Source: Mucilaginibacter sp. (GTDB lineage Bacteria; Bacteroidota; Bacteroidia; Sphingobacteriales; Sphingobacteriaceae). From it: DNA of 64,000 bases. This document shows, piece by piece, positions 16,504 to 25,888 of the stretch (its first letter is position 1; each line of letters opens with the position of its first letter). The notes under the pieces are model-generated. The model was given only the letters and a program-made list of their open reading frames with translations. It was not told the DNA's origin and did not search any database. Both the position numbers and the translations under genes were made by a program. The stretch is from NCBI RefSeq assembly GCF_028288225.1, contig NZ_JAQBOC010000016.1:50123-114122 (forward strand), written 5' to 3'.

Positions 16504-18108
16504 ATGCAAAATGAGCATGGTGGATCTGCTATGGGCAGTCTTAACCTTCGTAAATATTTTTTATCTAAAAATTTAAAAAAGGATCTTCCTTCAAGTATTG
16601 TTGTTTTTTTAGTTGCCTTGCCCCTGTGTTTGGGGATAGCTTTAGCGTCCGGGGCGCCATTGTTTGCAGGTTTGCTCACAGGCATAATTGGCGGTATAGT
16701 GGTTGGTGCTTTTAGCGGATCGCAGCTTAGTGTTGCCGGGCCTGCTGCCGGTTTAACAGTTATTGTTTTAACGGCCATTACCACCCTGGGATCGTATGAA
16801 GCTTTTTTACTCAGCCTGGTTATTGCCGGCGTTTTACAAATAGTGTTTGGTTTAATAAAAGGCGGAACTATTGCCAACTACTTTCCTTCGGCGGTAATTG
16901 AGGGGATGCTGGCTGCAATTGGTATAATTCTTATTTTAAAACAGTTTCCTCACGCGGTAGGCTATGACGCCGACTATGAGGGTGACGAAAGGTTTAGCCA
17001 AGCAGACGAGCACAATACCTTCTCAGGAGTATTGGGGGCATTATCAAAAATAAATTATGGTGCAGTTATCATCACAATGGTATCAATTGCACTTATGATA
17101 TATTGGCCGCGGATTAAAAAGCTTGCCGTGATACCTGCACCGCTTATGGTAGTTTTAGCAGGGATTGGCTTAAGTATGCTTTTTGCTAACAGCGGTTTTG
17201 CCTTGCTGGAAAAACAGTTTGTACAGATCCCCGTTGTAAACAGCACAGCCGAATTTATGGCGCTGTTTAAAAGTCCTGATTTTAGCGTTATTGGTAATAA
17301 GCAGATCTGGATAACGGCCTTTACCATTGCAGTTGTAGCCAGCTTAGAAACCCTGCTTAGCCTGGAAGCCTGTGATAAGATAGATCCGATAAAACGGATC
17401 TCGCCTACTAACCGTGAGCTTGTGGCGCAGGGTATAGGCAACGTAGCAAGCGGATTATTAGGCGGCCTGCCGATGACAGCGGTTATAGTGCGCTCATCAG
17501 CCAATGTTAATGCCGGCGCCCGCACCAAGATCAGCGCCATTGTGCATGGTTTCCTGCTGCTGATTTCATTACTGTTAATCCCCGCAGCAATTAATTATAT
17601 CCCGCTATCATGTTTGGCGGCTATCCTGCTGATCACAGGTTATAAGCTGGCGCGGATAAGTTTATTTAAACACATGTGGCATAAAGGACTTGATCAGTTT
17701 ATACCCTTTGTGGTGACTATTGTTGCCGTTGTTTTTACCGACTTGCTGATAGGTGTGGGTATAGGGATGCTTGTGGGGGTGTTTTATATACTGCGTACCA
17801 ATATGCGCAACCCATATTTTTATCATATAGATAAAAACGGAGACAAGAAAACCATAAGAATACGGCTTGCCGAAGAGGTTTCTTTTTTAAATAAGGCTGC
17901 CATTCAAATTACCTTAACCAGCCTGCCCAAAGGTTCGGACGTGATTATTGATGGCTCCAATTCGAGGTATATTGACCAGGATGTTCTGGAGATAATTCAA
18001 AATTTTAAACACAATGCTTATACCAAAGGGATAATTGTACAACTGCAGCAGGTGAAGGAAAAGTATGATGTACCCCCCTTAAAACAATTAATGTATAACC
18101 CCAATTAA
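16504..18108 (+). CDS. SulP family inorganic anion transporter (probable bicarbonate)
   Basis: The 534-residue protein has 10-14 membrane segments with the SulP core (DLPSSIVVFLVALPLCLGIA, SGAPLFAGLLTGIIGGIVVG, GSQLSVAGPAAGLTVIV) and a C-terminal cytoplasmic STAS domain (about 435-534, ending VQLQQVKEKYDVPPLKQLM). SulP proteins carry sulfate or bicarbonate. The next gene, 6 bp downstream, is a carbonic anhydrase, which favours bicarbonate, as in known SulP-carbonic anhydrase pairs. A second in-frame ATG (16531) could be the true start. Confidence 0.9.
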   Translation: MQNEHGGSAMGSLNLRKYFLSKNLKKDLPSSIVVFLVALPLCLGIALASGAPLFAGLLTGIIGGIVVGAFSGSQLSVAGPAAGLTVIVLTAITTLGSYEAFLLSLVIAGVLQIVFGLIKGGTIANYFPSAVIEGMLAAIGIILILKQFPHAVGYDADYEGDERFSQADEHNTFSGVLGALSKINYGAVIITMVSIALMIYWPRIKKLAVIPAPLMVVLAGIGLSMLFANSGFALLEKQFVQIPVVNSTAEFMALFKSPDFSVIGNKQIWITAFTIAVVASLETLLSLEACDKIDPIKRISPTNRELVAQGIGNVASGLLGGLPMTAVIVRSSANVNAGARTKISAIVHGFLLLISLLLIPAAINYIPLSCLAAILLITGYKLARISLFKHMWHKGLDQFIPFVVTIVAVVFTDLLIGVGIGMLVGVFYILRTNMRNPYFYHIDKNGDKKTIRIRLAEEVSFLNKAAIQITLTSLPKGSDVIIDGSNSRYIDQDVLEIIQNFKHNAYTKGIIVQLQQVKEKYDVPPLKQLMYNPN

Positions 18109-18114
18109 AATTTT

Positions 18115-18861
18115 ATGACAATGTTAGTTAAAGAAAATAAAGCAGATAATAATAGCAACTATATAAAACCGGTAATTGATACCAAACAACTAAAACCGGT
18201 ACAAACGGATAATTATATATCCTTGCTTAAAGGTAATAGCGAATGGGTGAGCAATAAGCTTAAAGAGGACCCTGATTACTTTAATAAGCTATCTGCCGGG
18301 CAAAGCCCGGAAGTGCTTTGGATAGGCTGTTCAGACAGCCGTGTACCGGCAAATGTTGTTACCGGTACCCAGCCCGGAGAAATATTTGTACACAGGAATA
18401 TTGCCAATGTATGCGTGCATTCAGACATGAATATGCTGAGTGTGCTTGATTATGCAGTAAATATATTAAAGGTTAAGCATGTTATAGTAGCTGGCCATTA
18501 TGGATGCGGCGGGGTAGCTGCGGCATTAAGCAATAAACAGTTTGGATTGATTGATAACTGGTTGCGAAATATAAAGGATGTATACAGGCTGCACAGTCAT
18601 GAACTCGACCGGATTTCAGATGAAACGGTAAAGCTTAACCGTTTGGTTGAGCTGAATGTGATGGAGCAGGTTTATAATCTGTGCAAAACAAGCATTATTC
18701 AAAATGCCTGGATGCAACGGACAGATCTGCAATTGCATGGATGGGTTATTGACCTGGCGACAGGCCTGGTTAAAGATCTTAAAGTAAGCAGCAGCGGACC
18801 GGCTAACCTGGGATATGTTTATGAGCTTGATAGTGCTGAAGCAATAATAGCTGCTCATTAA
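18115..18861 (+). CDS. Beta-class carbonic anhydrase (first copy)
   Basis: The enzyme interconverts CO2 and bicarbonate. The 248-residue protein has the beta-class zinc ligands Cys72, His128 and Cys131, with the Asp74-Arg76 dyad (CSDSR; HYGCGG). Compared with the second copy at 19903 it has about 30 extra N-terminal residues. It follows the SulP gene by 6 bp, so it probably hydrates CO2 or consumes imported bicarbonate next to the transporter. A second ATG at 18121 is possible. Confidence 0.95.
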   Translation: MTMLVKENKADNNSNYIKPVIDTKQLKPVQTDNYISLLKGNSEWVSNKLKEDPDYFNKLSAGQSPEVLWIGCSDSRVPANVVTGTQPGEIFVHRNIANVCVHSDMNMLSVLDYAVNILKVKHVIVAGHYGCGGVAAALSNKQFGLIDNWLRNIKDVYRLHSHELDRISDETVKLNRLVELNVMEQVYNLCKTSIIQNAWMQRTDLQLHGWVIDLATGLVKDLKVSSSGPANLGYVYELDSAEAIIAAH

Positions 18862-18880
18862 CAGTATTTAATTTTTATAA

Positions 18881-18945
18881 GGCAGGATACAAACTTTTAG
18901 AATATGGCGATCATGTTCAGGAAGTGCAAGATCCTGCCTTTTTTT
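18881..18945 (+). terminator. Intrinsic terminator after the first carbonic anhydrase
   Basis: GGCAGGAT at 18881-18888 pairs with ATCCTGCC at 18931-18938, and seven T residues follow. The loop is long. It would end the SulP-carbonic anhydrase transcript before the DUF1275 gene. Confidence 0.6.
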
Positions 18946-19033
18946 AAGGATAAGCAACCTCTTAACATTGCTTACGGTGCAATATTTTATATTATTTTTA
19001 TGCCATAATGCGCTAACAGGCAAATTTTGGCAT

Positions 19034-19768
19034 ATGTTAAGACAATCAAAAGAGGACAGAACATTTAAAGAAAACCTGATGCTTGCATCGTCTACCGCTT
19101 TGGTATCGGGTATTACCAATATAGCAGGAATGATAGCCTTCCTTGCTTTTACTTCTAACATCACCGGGCATGTGGCTAACCTGGCAAAACATATAGTTGA
19201 TCAGAATTTCAGAGAGATAATTGTATTTGTGATCTGGCTGCTAATGTTTTTCGCCGGAGCTTTTATTTCAAGCTTTATTGTGCGCTCATATAGTCATACC
19301 AGTTATTATAAGGCTCATTCTTTACCTGTCATTATTGAGATCATTGTTTTATTATTTGTAGCGATATATGGCCATAACTTTTACAAGGAAACCCTGTTTG
19401 AACGTGAAGTGGTGATAGGCGCCATTATATTTTCAATGGGGCTGCAAAACAGCCTTGTATCAACAGTATCCGGAGGTTTGATCAAATCATCCCATTTAAC
19501 CGGGCTGTTTACTGACCTTGGCGGCGACATTGCTGAATGGGTGCACCCTAAAGCAGCCAAAACGGAAACCGTTAAAAATAAGATTTATATCAGGCTTGCT
19601 ATTCTTGGTTTCTACCTCATCGGGGCAGTGTTAGGCGGCTTTCTGTTCAATGTTTTTGATTTCGCTATCTTTTATTTTGTGCCATTCATCCTGTTAACTA
19701 TCTTATATTATGATGTTTCGCCGCTGGCCTTACATAAGCTAACAAAGTTGTTTTCAAGATCAGCATAA
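19034..19768 (+). CDS. DUF1275 (YoaK-like) membrane protein
   Basis: The 244-residue protein has about six membrane helices and the DUF1275 marks: SSTALVSGITNIAGMIAFLA, then FTSNITGHVANLA, MGLQNSLVSTVSGGLIKSSH and LTGLFTDLG. The family is widespread and its transport role is unproven. I chose ATG 19034 (MLRQSKED) because 18968 adds a non-family stretch. Its location between two carbonic anhydrase genes is notable and suggests a link to CO2/bicarbonate handling, although the terminator at 18881-18945 separates it from the upstream pair. Confidence 0.85.
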   Translation: MLRQSKEDRTFKENLMLASSTALVSGITNIAGMIAFLAFTSNITGHVANLAKHIVDQNFREIIVFVIWLLMFFAGAFISSFIVRSYSHTSYYKAHSLPVIIEIIVLLFVAIYGHNFYKETLFEREVVIGAIIFSMGLQNSLVSTVSGGLIKSSHLTGLFTDLGGDIAEWVHPKAAKTETVKNKIYIRLAILGFYLIGAVLGGFLFNVFDFAIFYFVPFILLTILYYDVSPLALHKLTKLFSRSA

Positions 19769-19902
19769 AAAATATTGATGCCTTCGAATAAATTTTGTGG
19801 TTATTTAATTACAAAGCGTTAACACTGGTACTATACAACTATGAAGCAATTAATCTTTATCTTTATATTTTTGCCATAATAATTTATATCTACCTAAAAA
19901 AC

Positions 19903-20568
19903 ATGAGCGATAAAGTAGAACACACCCCGCCTGCTGAAGATGAATTATATAATAGTTTACTTGATGGCAATAAAGAGTTTGTAGCTTATACCTTAAATTC
20001 AGATCCTGAATATTTTGAAAAGCTTGCAAGCGGGCAGTCGCCGCCGGTTTTATGGATAGGTTGTGCTGATAGTCGTGTTCCGGCAAACCAGATCACCAAT
20101 ACAGCCCCGGGGCAAATATTTGTGCACCGCAATATTGCCAACATGGTGATCCATTCGGATATGAATATGCTTTCGGTACTGGATTATGCAGTTAATGTGC
20201 TAAAGGTAAAGCATGTTGTGGTTACGGGCCATTATGGCTGCGGTGGCGTGCTTGCGGCAATGTCTAACAACGAGTATGGCCTAATTGATAACTGGCTAAG
20301 GCATATAAAAGATGTTTATCGGATACATGCCAAAGAACTTGAGGCTATAACTGATACGGACAAGCGCTATGACCGGCTTGTTGAGCTTAATGTAATTGAA
20401 AATGCATATAATCTGTGCAAAACATCAATAGTGCAGAATGCCTGGAAAAACGGACAGCCTTTAGGTGTTCATGGCTGGGTGTACAGCCTTAAAACCGGTA
20501 TAATTACCGATATGAAGGTAAGCACCTATGACAACGCCAATATGGATAATGTGTTTAAGTTCAAGTAG
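19903..20568 (+). CDS. Beta-class carbonic anhydrase (second copy)
   Basis: The 221-residue enzyme has Cys54, Asp56, Arg58, His110 and Cys113 as zinc and catalytic residues. It closely resembles the 18115 copy over the whole core (shared FVHRNIAN, HSDMNMLSVLDYAVN, HYGCGG, GLIDNWLR, LNVIEN/LNVMEQ), so the pair arose by duplication. I start it at ATG 19903; a longer frame from a TTG at 19795 adds a hydrophobic stretch that is mostly AT-rich upstream DNA. A TATTTTTG box lies just before the ATG region. Confidence 0.95.
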   Translation: MSDKVEHTPPAEDELYNSLLDGNKEFVAYTLNSDPEYFEKLASGQSPPVLWIGCADSRVPANQITNTAPGQIFVHRNIANMVIHSDMNMLSVLDYAVNVLKVKHVVVTGHYGCGGVLAAMSNNEYGLIDNWLRHIKDVYRIHAKELEAITDTDKRYDRLVELNVIENAYNLCKTSIVQNAWKNGQPLGVHGWVYSLKTGIITDMKVSTYDNANMDNVFKFK

Positions 20569-20576
20569 GGGAAGGG

Positions 20577-20683
20577 AGTCCATAGACCATGGTCGATAGT
20601 CCATGGAAATGTCGACGAATAGGCAGTTCCCTTATAAGCACAGTCGATAATCCATGGACCATGGACTATCGACTATGGACTCT
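20577..20683. repeat. Repeat family C, inverted pair
   Basis: agtccatagaccatggtcga near 20578 and ccatggactatcgactatgg near 20656 face each other around a 35-bp spacer and can form a hairpin between the convergent carbonic anhydrase and pruA genes. It may act as a bidirectional stop. Confidence 0.65.
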
Positions 20684-20685
20684 CC

Positions 20686-22323
20686 TCAGATTTCTTTCGC
20701 TAAAAACGGGTATCTGTAATCCTTAGGCGGATCAAAGGTTTCTTTTATGGTACGCGGAGATACCCAGCGCAACAGGTTTATCATTGAACCGGCTTTATCA
20801 TCGGTACCTGACCCCCTGGCACCACCAAATGGCTGCTGACCAACTACAGCCCCGGTTGGTTTATCATTAATATAAAAGTTTCCGGCTGCGTTGCGTAAAT
20901 GATGTGTTGCCCTGGCAATAGCATACCTGTCCTGTGATATAATTGAGCCTGTTAAGGCATAGATGGAAGTTTTGTCAACGATATCCAGGATCTCATCAAA
21001 CTTGCCATCTTCATATACATAAATAGTAAGCACGGGGCCAAAAAGCTCTTCGCACATGGTTACATAGTATGGATCATCAACCCTTAATACGGTAGGTTCA
21101 ACAAACCAGCCCTTGGTTTTATCATAACCGCCACCGGCAACTATTTCAACATTTTCATCGGCCTTTGCAGCATCAATATAGCTTGCTAGCTTATCAAATG
21201 ATGCTTCGGTAATAACGGCATTAATAAAGTTTTCAAAATCTTCAACCGGGCCTATTTTAAACGAGGTAATATCGCGCTTCATATTTGCTTTTACAGCAGG
21301 CCATAATGAGGCGGGAACATATGCCCTTGAGGCAGCGGAACATTTTTGTCCCTGGTATTCAAATGCGCCACGAACAAGTGCCGTGCTCACAACATCAGCA
21401 TTAGCGCTTGGATGTGCCAAAACAAAGTCTTTACCACCTGTTTCGCCCACTATGCGCGGATATGTTTTGTATTTATGAATGTTGGTGCCAATAGTTTGCC
21501 AGATATTCTGGAACACTTTGGTTGAACCTGTAAAATGGATCCCTGCAAAATCAGGGTGGTTAAATATTACGTCGCCGGCAACGGGTCCATCCACATAAAT
21601 AAGGTTGATAACACCGGCAGGCATACCTGCTTCAATAAATACCTGCATCAATACATTTGCTGCATAAATTTGTGTGTAGGCTGGTTTCCAAACCACTACG
21701 TTACCCATCATTGCTGCTGATGTTGGCAGGTTACCTGCAATAGCAGTAAAGTTAAAGGGGGTTAAAGCAAATACAAAACCTTCAAGCGGGCGCTGTTCTA
21801 CCCGGTTCCAAACACCTTTGCCTGATATTGGCGGCTGTTGCTTGTAGATCTCCGTCATGTACTCTACGTTAAAACGCAGAAAATCGATCAGCTCACAGGC
21901 AGCATCAATTTCGGCCTGGTAAGCATTTTTTGATTGGCCAAGCATGGTAGCCGCGTTTACTTTTGAGCGGTACGGGCCGGCAAGCAACTCGGCAGCTTTT
22001 AAAAATATGGCTGCACGTTGTTCCCATGGCAGATCTTCCCAATCGGCTTTTGCAGCAAGGGCTGCATCAATGGCCGCGGTTACATGGCTTGCATCACCTT
22101 CAGAAAAAGTGGCCAGCACGTGTTTATGATCGTGCGGCGGACGGATCTCCAGTTTTTTGCCGGTAAATACTTCCTTGCCGCCAATATACATGGGTATATC
22201 AATTTTTTTGGCCCGTGCTTCGTTCAATGCAGCTTTAAGCGCTGCGCGTTCCACACTGCGCGGACCGTAATTTAATACAGGTTCGTTCTGCGGTGGCGGA
22301 ACGTTAAAAAATCCTTTAAGCAT
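20686..22323 (-). CDS. pruA: L-glutamate gamma-semialdehyde (1-pyrroline-5-carboxylate) dehydrogenase
   Basis: The enzyme oxidises glutamate semialdehyde to glutamate with NAD in proline degradation. The 545-residue single-domain form shows the ALDH4 features LTPFNFTAIAGNLPTSAAMM and VWKPAYTQIYAA, general base Glu294 in VGETGGKDF and nucleophile Cys328 in EYQGQKCSAASRAYVP, with GGARGSGTDDKAG near the end. It is the monofunctional version; no proline dehydrogenase is adjacent, so PutA-type fusion is excluded. The gene is alone on its strand here. Confidence 0.95.
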   Translation of the reverse strand: MLKGFFNVPPPQNEPVLNYGPRSVERAALKAALNEARAKKIDIPMYIGGKEVFTGKKLEIRPPHDHKHVLATFSEGDASHVTAAIDAALAAKADWEDLPWEQRAAIFLKAAELLAGPYRSKVNAATMLGQSKNAYQAEIDAACELIDFLRFNVEYMTEIYKQQPPISGKGVWNRVEQRPLEGFVFALTPFNFTAIAGNLPTSAAMMGNVVVWKPAYTQIYAANVLMQVFIEAGMPAGVINLIYVDGPVAGDVIFNHPDFAGIHFTGSTKVFQNIWQTIGTNIHKYKTYPRIVGETGGKDFVLAHPSANADVVSTALVRGAFEYQGQKCSAASRAYVPASLWPAVKANMKRDITSFKIGPVEDFENFINAVITEASFDKLASYIDAAKADENVEIVAGGGYDKTKGWFVEPTVLRVDDPYYVTMCEELFGPVLTIYVYEDGKFDEILDIVDKTSIYALTGSIISQDRYAIARATHHLRNAAGNFYINDKPTGAVVGQQPFGGARGSGTDDKAGSMINLLRWVSPRTIKETFDPPKDYRYPFLAKEI

Positions 22324-22655
22324 ATGTTGTCAGTTACTACGCTGCAAATATAAGAATTGATGTGCAGATTTTTGATGTGCGAGCGGGCAGATTACGCTGG
22401 TTTGACAGTGCGGGTTGATGTGTGGATTACGGATGTGTGGGTGTGCGGATGAAGGAGTGTATTATATAGTCATCCGTCATGGCGAGGAACGAAGCCAACT
22501 CTGCATAGGACAATCATGAACCTAAAAACATATGGTGACCTAAAAGCTTAATAATTTTATGGTCACCATATGTTTTCTCCTGTCTGATTTGCAAGCTCAA
22601 AGTTTGCTTCGTTCAATGACGCGAAAGATTGCAATTGATTTTTAATGGAATTTAT
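22324..22655. other. Repeat-filled gap: gatgtgcgg words and CGTCAT...GAACGAAG element
   Basis: The first part (22365-22470) is a run of gatgtgcggatg-like words, also seen at 58695-58760. The second part (22474-22622) is a 150-bp inverted-repeat element with gtcatggcgaggaacgaag on the left and cttcgttcaatgac on the right. Inside it is a perfect 16-bp inverted repeat, AAAACATATGGTGACC (22525-22540) and its complement (22561-22576). No gene was seen. Confidence 0.65.
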
Positions 22656-23081
22656 TTACCTATGCCTGTCATTCTTCGGATACCCTTCCTCGTCCAGGTC
22701 AGTACGATCATCTTCAGGGGTATGGCCCAGCGCCTTATCAGCTGCGTCAAGCTCTACAATATCACCATCATCAATATGCATGCCTAATTTATCCACATCT
22801 GTTTCTAACGATTCATTGGGGATGTACTCCTCACCGGCATCGTAAGGGTTTGCCTCATCATAGCTTGAATTCATATCCTCGCCGTTTTTTACCGAGGTAT
22901 TATATGGATCGGCGTGCTGATATTCCGGATCGTCGCTTTTTACATCATATTCAAAGCTATCCTCATCAGCATTATAATTAAGGTCTTCTTTGTCAATAGT
23001 TTCGCCTAATTCATCTTTTAATGTGCGGTCCCTGTCTTCGCCTTCACTATCAAAAACAGGATCAAAGGTGTCTATATTCAT
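22656..23081 (-). CDS. Acidic, low-complexity hypothetical protein
   Basis: The 141-residue protein is extremely acidic, with repeated DED, DDPE and YDEANPYDAGEEY stretches and almost no hydrophobic core, so it is probably disordered. It starts MNIDTFDPVFDSEGEDRDRT and ends with a short basic tail (PKNDRHR). I do not recognise a family. Genes of this kind are found as lone, short conserved neighbours in Sphingobacteriaceae, but no role can be inferred. Confidence 0.6.
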   Translation of the reverse strand: MNIDTFDPVFDSEGEDRDRTLKDELGETIDKEDLNYNADEDSFEYDVKSDDPEYQHADPYNTSVKNGEDMNSSYDEANPYDAGEEYIPNESLETDVDKLGMHIDDGDIVELDAADKALGHTPEDDRTDLDEEGYPKNDRHR

Positions 23082-23157
23082 GGGTTTTGTATTTAGCTTT
23101 GCGTTGTCATAAAAGTTGCAGGGGTTATATTGGTTGTAAATGTTTGATGTTTATATC

Positions 23158-23225
23158 CAACTTTCAGTAATTCAATATTTATAAACTCAATTCAACTTAA
23201 TCAACCCAATCTAACTTAATCAACC
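23158..23225. repeat. Array of TTAATCAACC words (copy 1 of family D)
   Basis: Words caacttaatcaacccaatct and aacttaatcaacc are repeated between two leftward genes. Matching arrays in both orientations occur at 24044-24222, 46650-46712 and 54356-54515. Confidence 0.65.
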
Positions 23226-23227
23226 CC

Positions 23228-23941
23228 CTAATAAGTAATTTGTTTTCGGTATGATATGGCTGCCTCACCAATGGCAAATTTTACACCTAAAGTAAATTGC
23301 GATAGCACATCTTTTTTACCACCGGCTGCAAAACCATCAAGGCCGTCACTTAACATATAGTTGTAACCATAACCAACATCTATTTTAACGCTGGGCTGCG
23401 AATAAGTATTGTAAAGTTTAAATTCATAACCAATCCGTAAAGGAATAAAGGGGCCTTTGCTTTTATCGTCGCCACCGGTATAAAACCCTGGCACTTGTTG
23501 CGAATAACGGCTTATCTGTGTTATGTTATTGCGTACAACCCCAATACCTGCCGATACATATAAATTTTTAAGCGCGTTATTTAACTTACTGTTAGAATAA
23601 TCCAGAAACTCGCCAAATTGCAGCTGTCCGCGAAATATAAAGGCCACAAAATCATTATTAAAATACCTGCCTGATTTGGTAAGAACCGAATCGCCGCCAC
23701 GTAGCTTTCCTAATTGAGCTTCAAAAACAAAATTAGTAAAAGGTGTGGCGTTATAGGTGAAATTAAAATTGATAGAAGGCATGGTGATCAGCGTTTCTGC
23801 ATCGCCATAAACCTTGTTAAAACCAACCGAGGTGCCTATTTCATATTGTGCGTAGTTATACCCAACCTGGGCTTTTGCAATAAATGCGAAATAACAAAAA
23901 AGTAGTGTTAGCAGTGTTGTTTTTAGTATTGGTTTTATCAT
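23228..23941 (-). CDS. Outer-membrane beta-barrel family protein, hypothetical
   Basis: The 237-residue product has a Sec signal peptide (to about AFIAKA, residue 24) and then alternating hydrophobic strands typical of Bacteroidota outer-membrane beta-barrels (NFNFTYNATPFTNFVFEAQL, LRIGYEFKLYN, KIDVGYGYNYM), closing with IGEAAISYRKQITY. It is likely a small barrel in the outer membrane with unknown function. It stands alone between repeat-filled gaps. Confidence 0.7.
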   Translation of the reverse strand: MIKPILKTTLLTLLFCYFAFIAKAQVGYNYAQYEIGTSVGFNKVYGDAETLITMPSINFNFTYNATPFTNFVFEAQLGKLRGGDSVLTKSGRYFNNDFVAFIFRGQLQFGEFLDYSNSKLNNALKNLYVSAGIGVVRNNITQISRYSQQVPGFYTGGDDKSKGPFIPLRIGYEFKLYNTYSQPSVKIDVGYGYNYMLSDGLDGFAAGGKKDVLSQFTLGVKFAIGEAAISYRKQITY

Positions 23942-24258
23942 AATTTAAACAGCAGCACTTTAATAAAAGTTTAACCAAGGGTTGATTTATATATTTTATA
24001 AAAATAGCATCTAACTTTATAAAAACGGCATTTCGGTTGAATAAAAGTTTATTGAGTTGATTGGGTTAAACTAAGTTGAACGGTTGATTAAGTTAGACTA
24101 AGTTGAATGGTTGCTTGGGTTGAATGAGTTATTGAATGTTGTAACATTATTTTGACATTTAGATTATCCGGACAGAATTAACTACTCACTTAATCAACCA
24201 CCCACTTAATCAACTATTTTATATATTTGAAGCCATTAAAAAAATAATAGTATCAAAA
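23942..24258. other. Repeat-rich gap upstream of icd
   Basis: The stretch contains forward gttgattaagttagac words (24053-24120) and inverted acttaatcaaccacccactt words (24186-24222), the same family D as at 23158. A TATATTTG box (24223-24230) lies 29 bp before the icd ATG and may be its -7 element, though no good -33 box is visible. Confidence 0.5.
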
Positions 24259-25488
24259 ATGTCGAAAATTAAAGTAGAAAATCCTGTTGTTGAACTGGAC
24301 GGCGATGAAATGACCCGTATAATATGGAAATTTATTAAGGATAAGCTGATAATTCCTTACCTGGATCTGGATATTAAGTACTATGATCTTGGTATTGAGT
24401 ATCGTGATGAAACTAACGACCAGGTTACCATTGATGCTGCAAACGCCATTAAACAATATGGTGTAGGTATTAAATGTGCAACTATCACGCCTGATGAAGA
24501 GCGTGTAAAGGAGTTTAATTTGAAACAGATGTGGAAATCGCCAAACGGTACTATCCGTAATATATTGGATGGTACGGTTTTCCGTGAACCTATTGTTATG
24601 GCTAATGTTCCGCGTTTGGTGCCTAACTGGACTGCCCCGATATGTATCGGCCGTCATGCTTTTGGCGATCAGTACCGTGCAACCGATTTTGTAACTAAAG
24701 GTAAAGGTAAGTTAACTATTAAGTTTACTCCTGAGGATGGCGGAGCAGAGCAATCATTTGAAGTTTACAATTTTAAAGGTGATGGCGTGGCCCTTGCCAT
24801 GTATAATACTGACGAATCAATAAAAGGATTTGCGCGTGCCTGCTTTAATCAGGCGTTGCTAAAAAAATGGCCTTTATACCTGTCAACCAAAAATACCATC
24901 CTTAAAAAATACGATGGCCGCTTTAAAGATATTTTCCAGGAGATCTATGAGCAGGAATTTAAGCTTGAGTTTGAAGCAAACCAATTAACTTATGAGCACC
25001 GGCTTATTGACGACATGGTTGCATCTGCATTGAAATGGCATGGTAACTTTGTATGGGCGTGTAAAAACTATGACGGCGACGTACAGAGCGACACTGTTGC
25101 GCAAGGCTTTGGCTCATTAGGCTTAATGACCTCAACCCTGGTTACACCGGACGGAACCGTTATGGAAGCAGAGGCTGCACACGGGACGGTTACCCGCCAC
25201 TACCGCGAACACCAAGCAGGTAAGCCAACCTCAACCAACCCAATTGCATCAATTTTTGCATGGACCCGTGGTTTAGAATTCCGTGGTTTACTGGATAATA
25301 ACCATGAGCTGATAAAATTCTGTAAAGCGCTTGAAGAGGTTTGTATTGAAACTGTTGAAAGCGGTAAAATGACCAAAGATTTGGCCATCACCATAAAACC
25401 AAAAGTGGAGCACGGTAAAGATTACTTATATACCGAAGAGTTTTTAGCAGCTATTGACGAGAATTTGAAAAAGAAGCTGGGTAAGTAG
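24259..25488 (+). CDS. icd: NADP-dependent isocitrate dehydrogenase
   Basis: The enzyme converts isocitrate to 2-oxoglutarate in the TCA cycle with NADP. The 409-residue protein has the type-2 (eukaryote-like) dimeric layout: [39 protein letters not shown] core and the signature [20 protein letters not shown] near 300-325. This is distinct from the monomeric bacterial enzyme. A GAGACGC hairpin and then a terminator follow the gene. Confidence 0.95.
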   Translation: MSKIKVENPVVELDGDEMTRIIWKFIKDKLIIPYLDLDIKYYDLGIEYRDETNDQVTIDAANAIKQYGVGIKCATITPDEERVKEFNLKQMWKSPNGTIRNILDGTVFREPIVMANVPRLVPNWTAPICIGRHAFGDQYRATDFVTKGKGKLTIKFTPEDGGAEQSFEVYNFKGDGVALAMYNTDESIKGFARACFNQALLKKWPLYLSTKNTILKKYDGRFKDIFQEIYEQEFKLEFEANQLTYEHRLIDDMVASALKWHGNFVWACKNYDGDVQSDTVAQGFGSLGLMTSTLVTPDGTVMEAEAAHGTVTRHYREHQAGKPTSTNPIASIFAWTRGLEFRGLLDNNHELIKFCKALEEVCIETVESGKMTKDLAITIKPKVEHGKDYLYTEEFLAAIDENLKKKLGK

Positions 25489-25504
25489 AACCTGGTTTAG
25501 CGTA

Positions 25505-25526
25505 GAGACGCAACACTTTGCGTCTC
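25505..25526. repeat. GAGACGC hairpin repeat, copy 2
   Basis: GAGACGCAA and TTGCGTCTC form a 9-bp stem around a short loop, 17 bp after the icd stop codon. The same design occurs after the acetyltransferase gene at 7268-7289. Confidence 0.7.
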
Positions 25527-25539
25527 CTATGTGAATATT

Positions 25540-25572
25540 AAAAGTCCGTATAGAGATATGCGGACTTTTTTT
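25540..25572 (+). terminator. Intrinsic terminator after icd
   Basis: AAAAGTCCG pairs with CGGACTTTT around a 14-base loop, with a run of T on the + strand. The arms are perfect over nine bases. Confidence 0.75.
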
Positions 25573-25597
25573 GTGAGAATTTAGCTACTTTTGATCT

Positions 25598-25888
25598 ATG
25601 CTTCGTCTAAATGAAATAAAGGAAATAATATCAAGCTTTAAGCCAGAGATGGAAAGCAAATATTTCGTTTCATCGATTGGCCTTTTTGGATCAGTCGTGC
25701 GGGATGATTTTAATAACAACAGCGATATTGATATCATTGTTGATTTTAATGGCAAAATAGGAATCGAATTTGTGACCCTTGCAGATGAACTCGAACGAAA
25801 GCTTAATCATAAAGTTGATCTTGTTTCGAGAGGCGGCATTAAGCAAAAATATTTTAATGTAATTGAGCCCGAAATAGTTTATGTCTGA
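25598..25888 (+). CDS. mntA: MntA-like minimal nucleotidyltransferase (antitoxin)
   Basis: The 96-residue protein has the minimal nucleotidyltransferase signature GSx10DxD (Gly31-Ser32, Asp43, Asp45) and the third metal Asp74 in KVDLVS. In studied MntA-HepT systems this antitoxin adenylylates a tyrosine of the HepT RNase and silences it. It overlaps the HepT-like gene by 8 bp, which is the expected operon order and coupling. The gene is downstream of icd's terminator, so it has its own promoter. Confidence 0.9.
   Translation: MLRLNEIKEIISSFKPEMESKYFVSSIGLFGSVVRDDFNNNSDIDIIVDFNGKIGIEFVTLADELERKLNHKVDLVSRGGIKQKYFNVIEPEIVYV

Noticed and set aside
19795..19902. Longer start (TTG) for the second carbonic anhydrase
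   Set aside because: The added stretch is hydrophobic, AT-rich upstream DNA with a promoter-like box and is missing in carbonic anhydrases.
22656..23081. Acidic protein as a repeat artefact
   Set aside because: The frame is clean, with varied codons and no repeat copies in it, so I kept it as a gene of low certainty.
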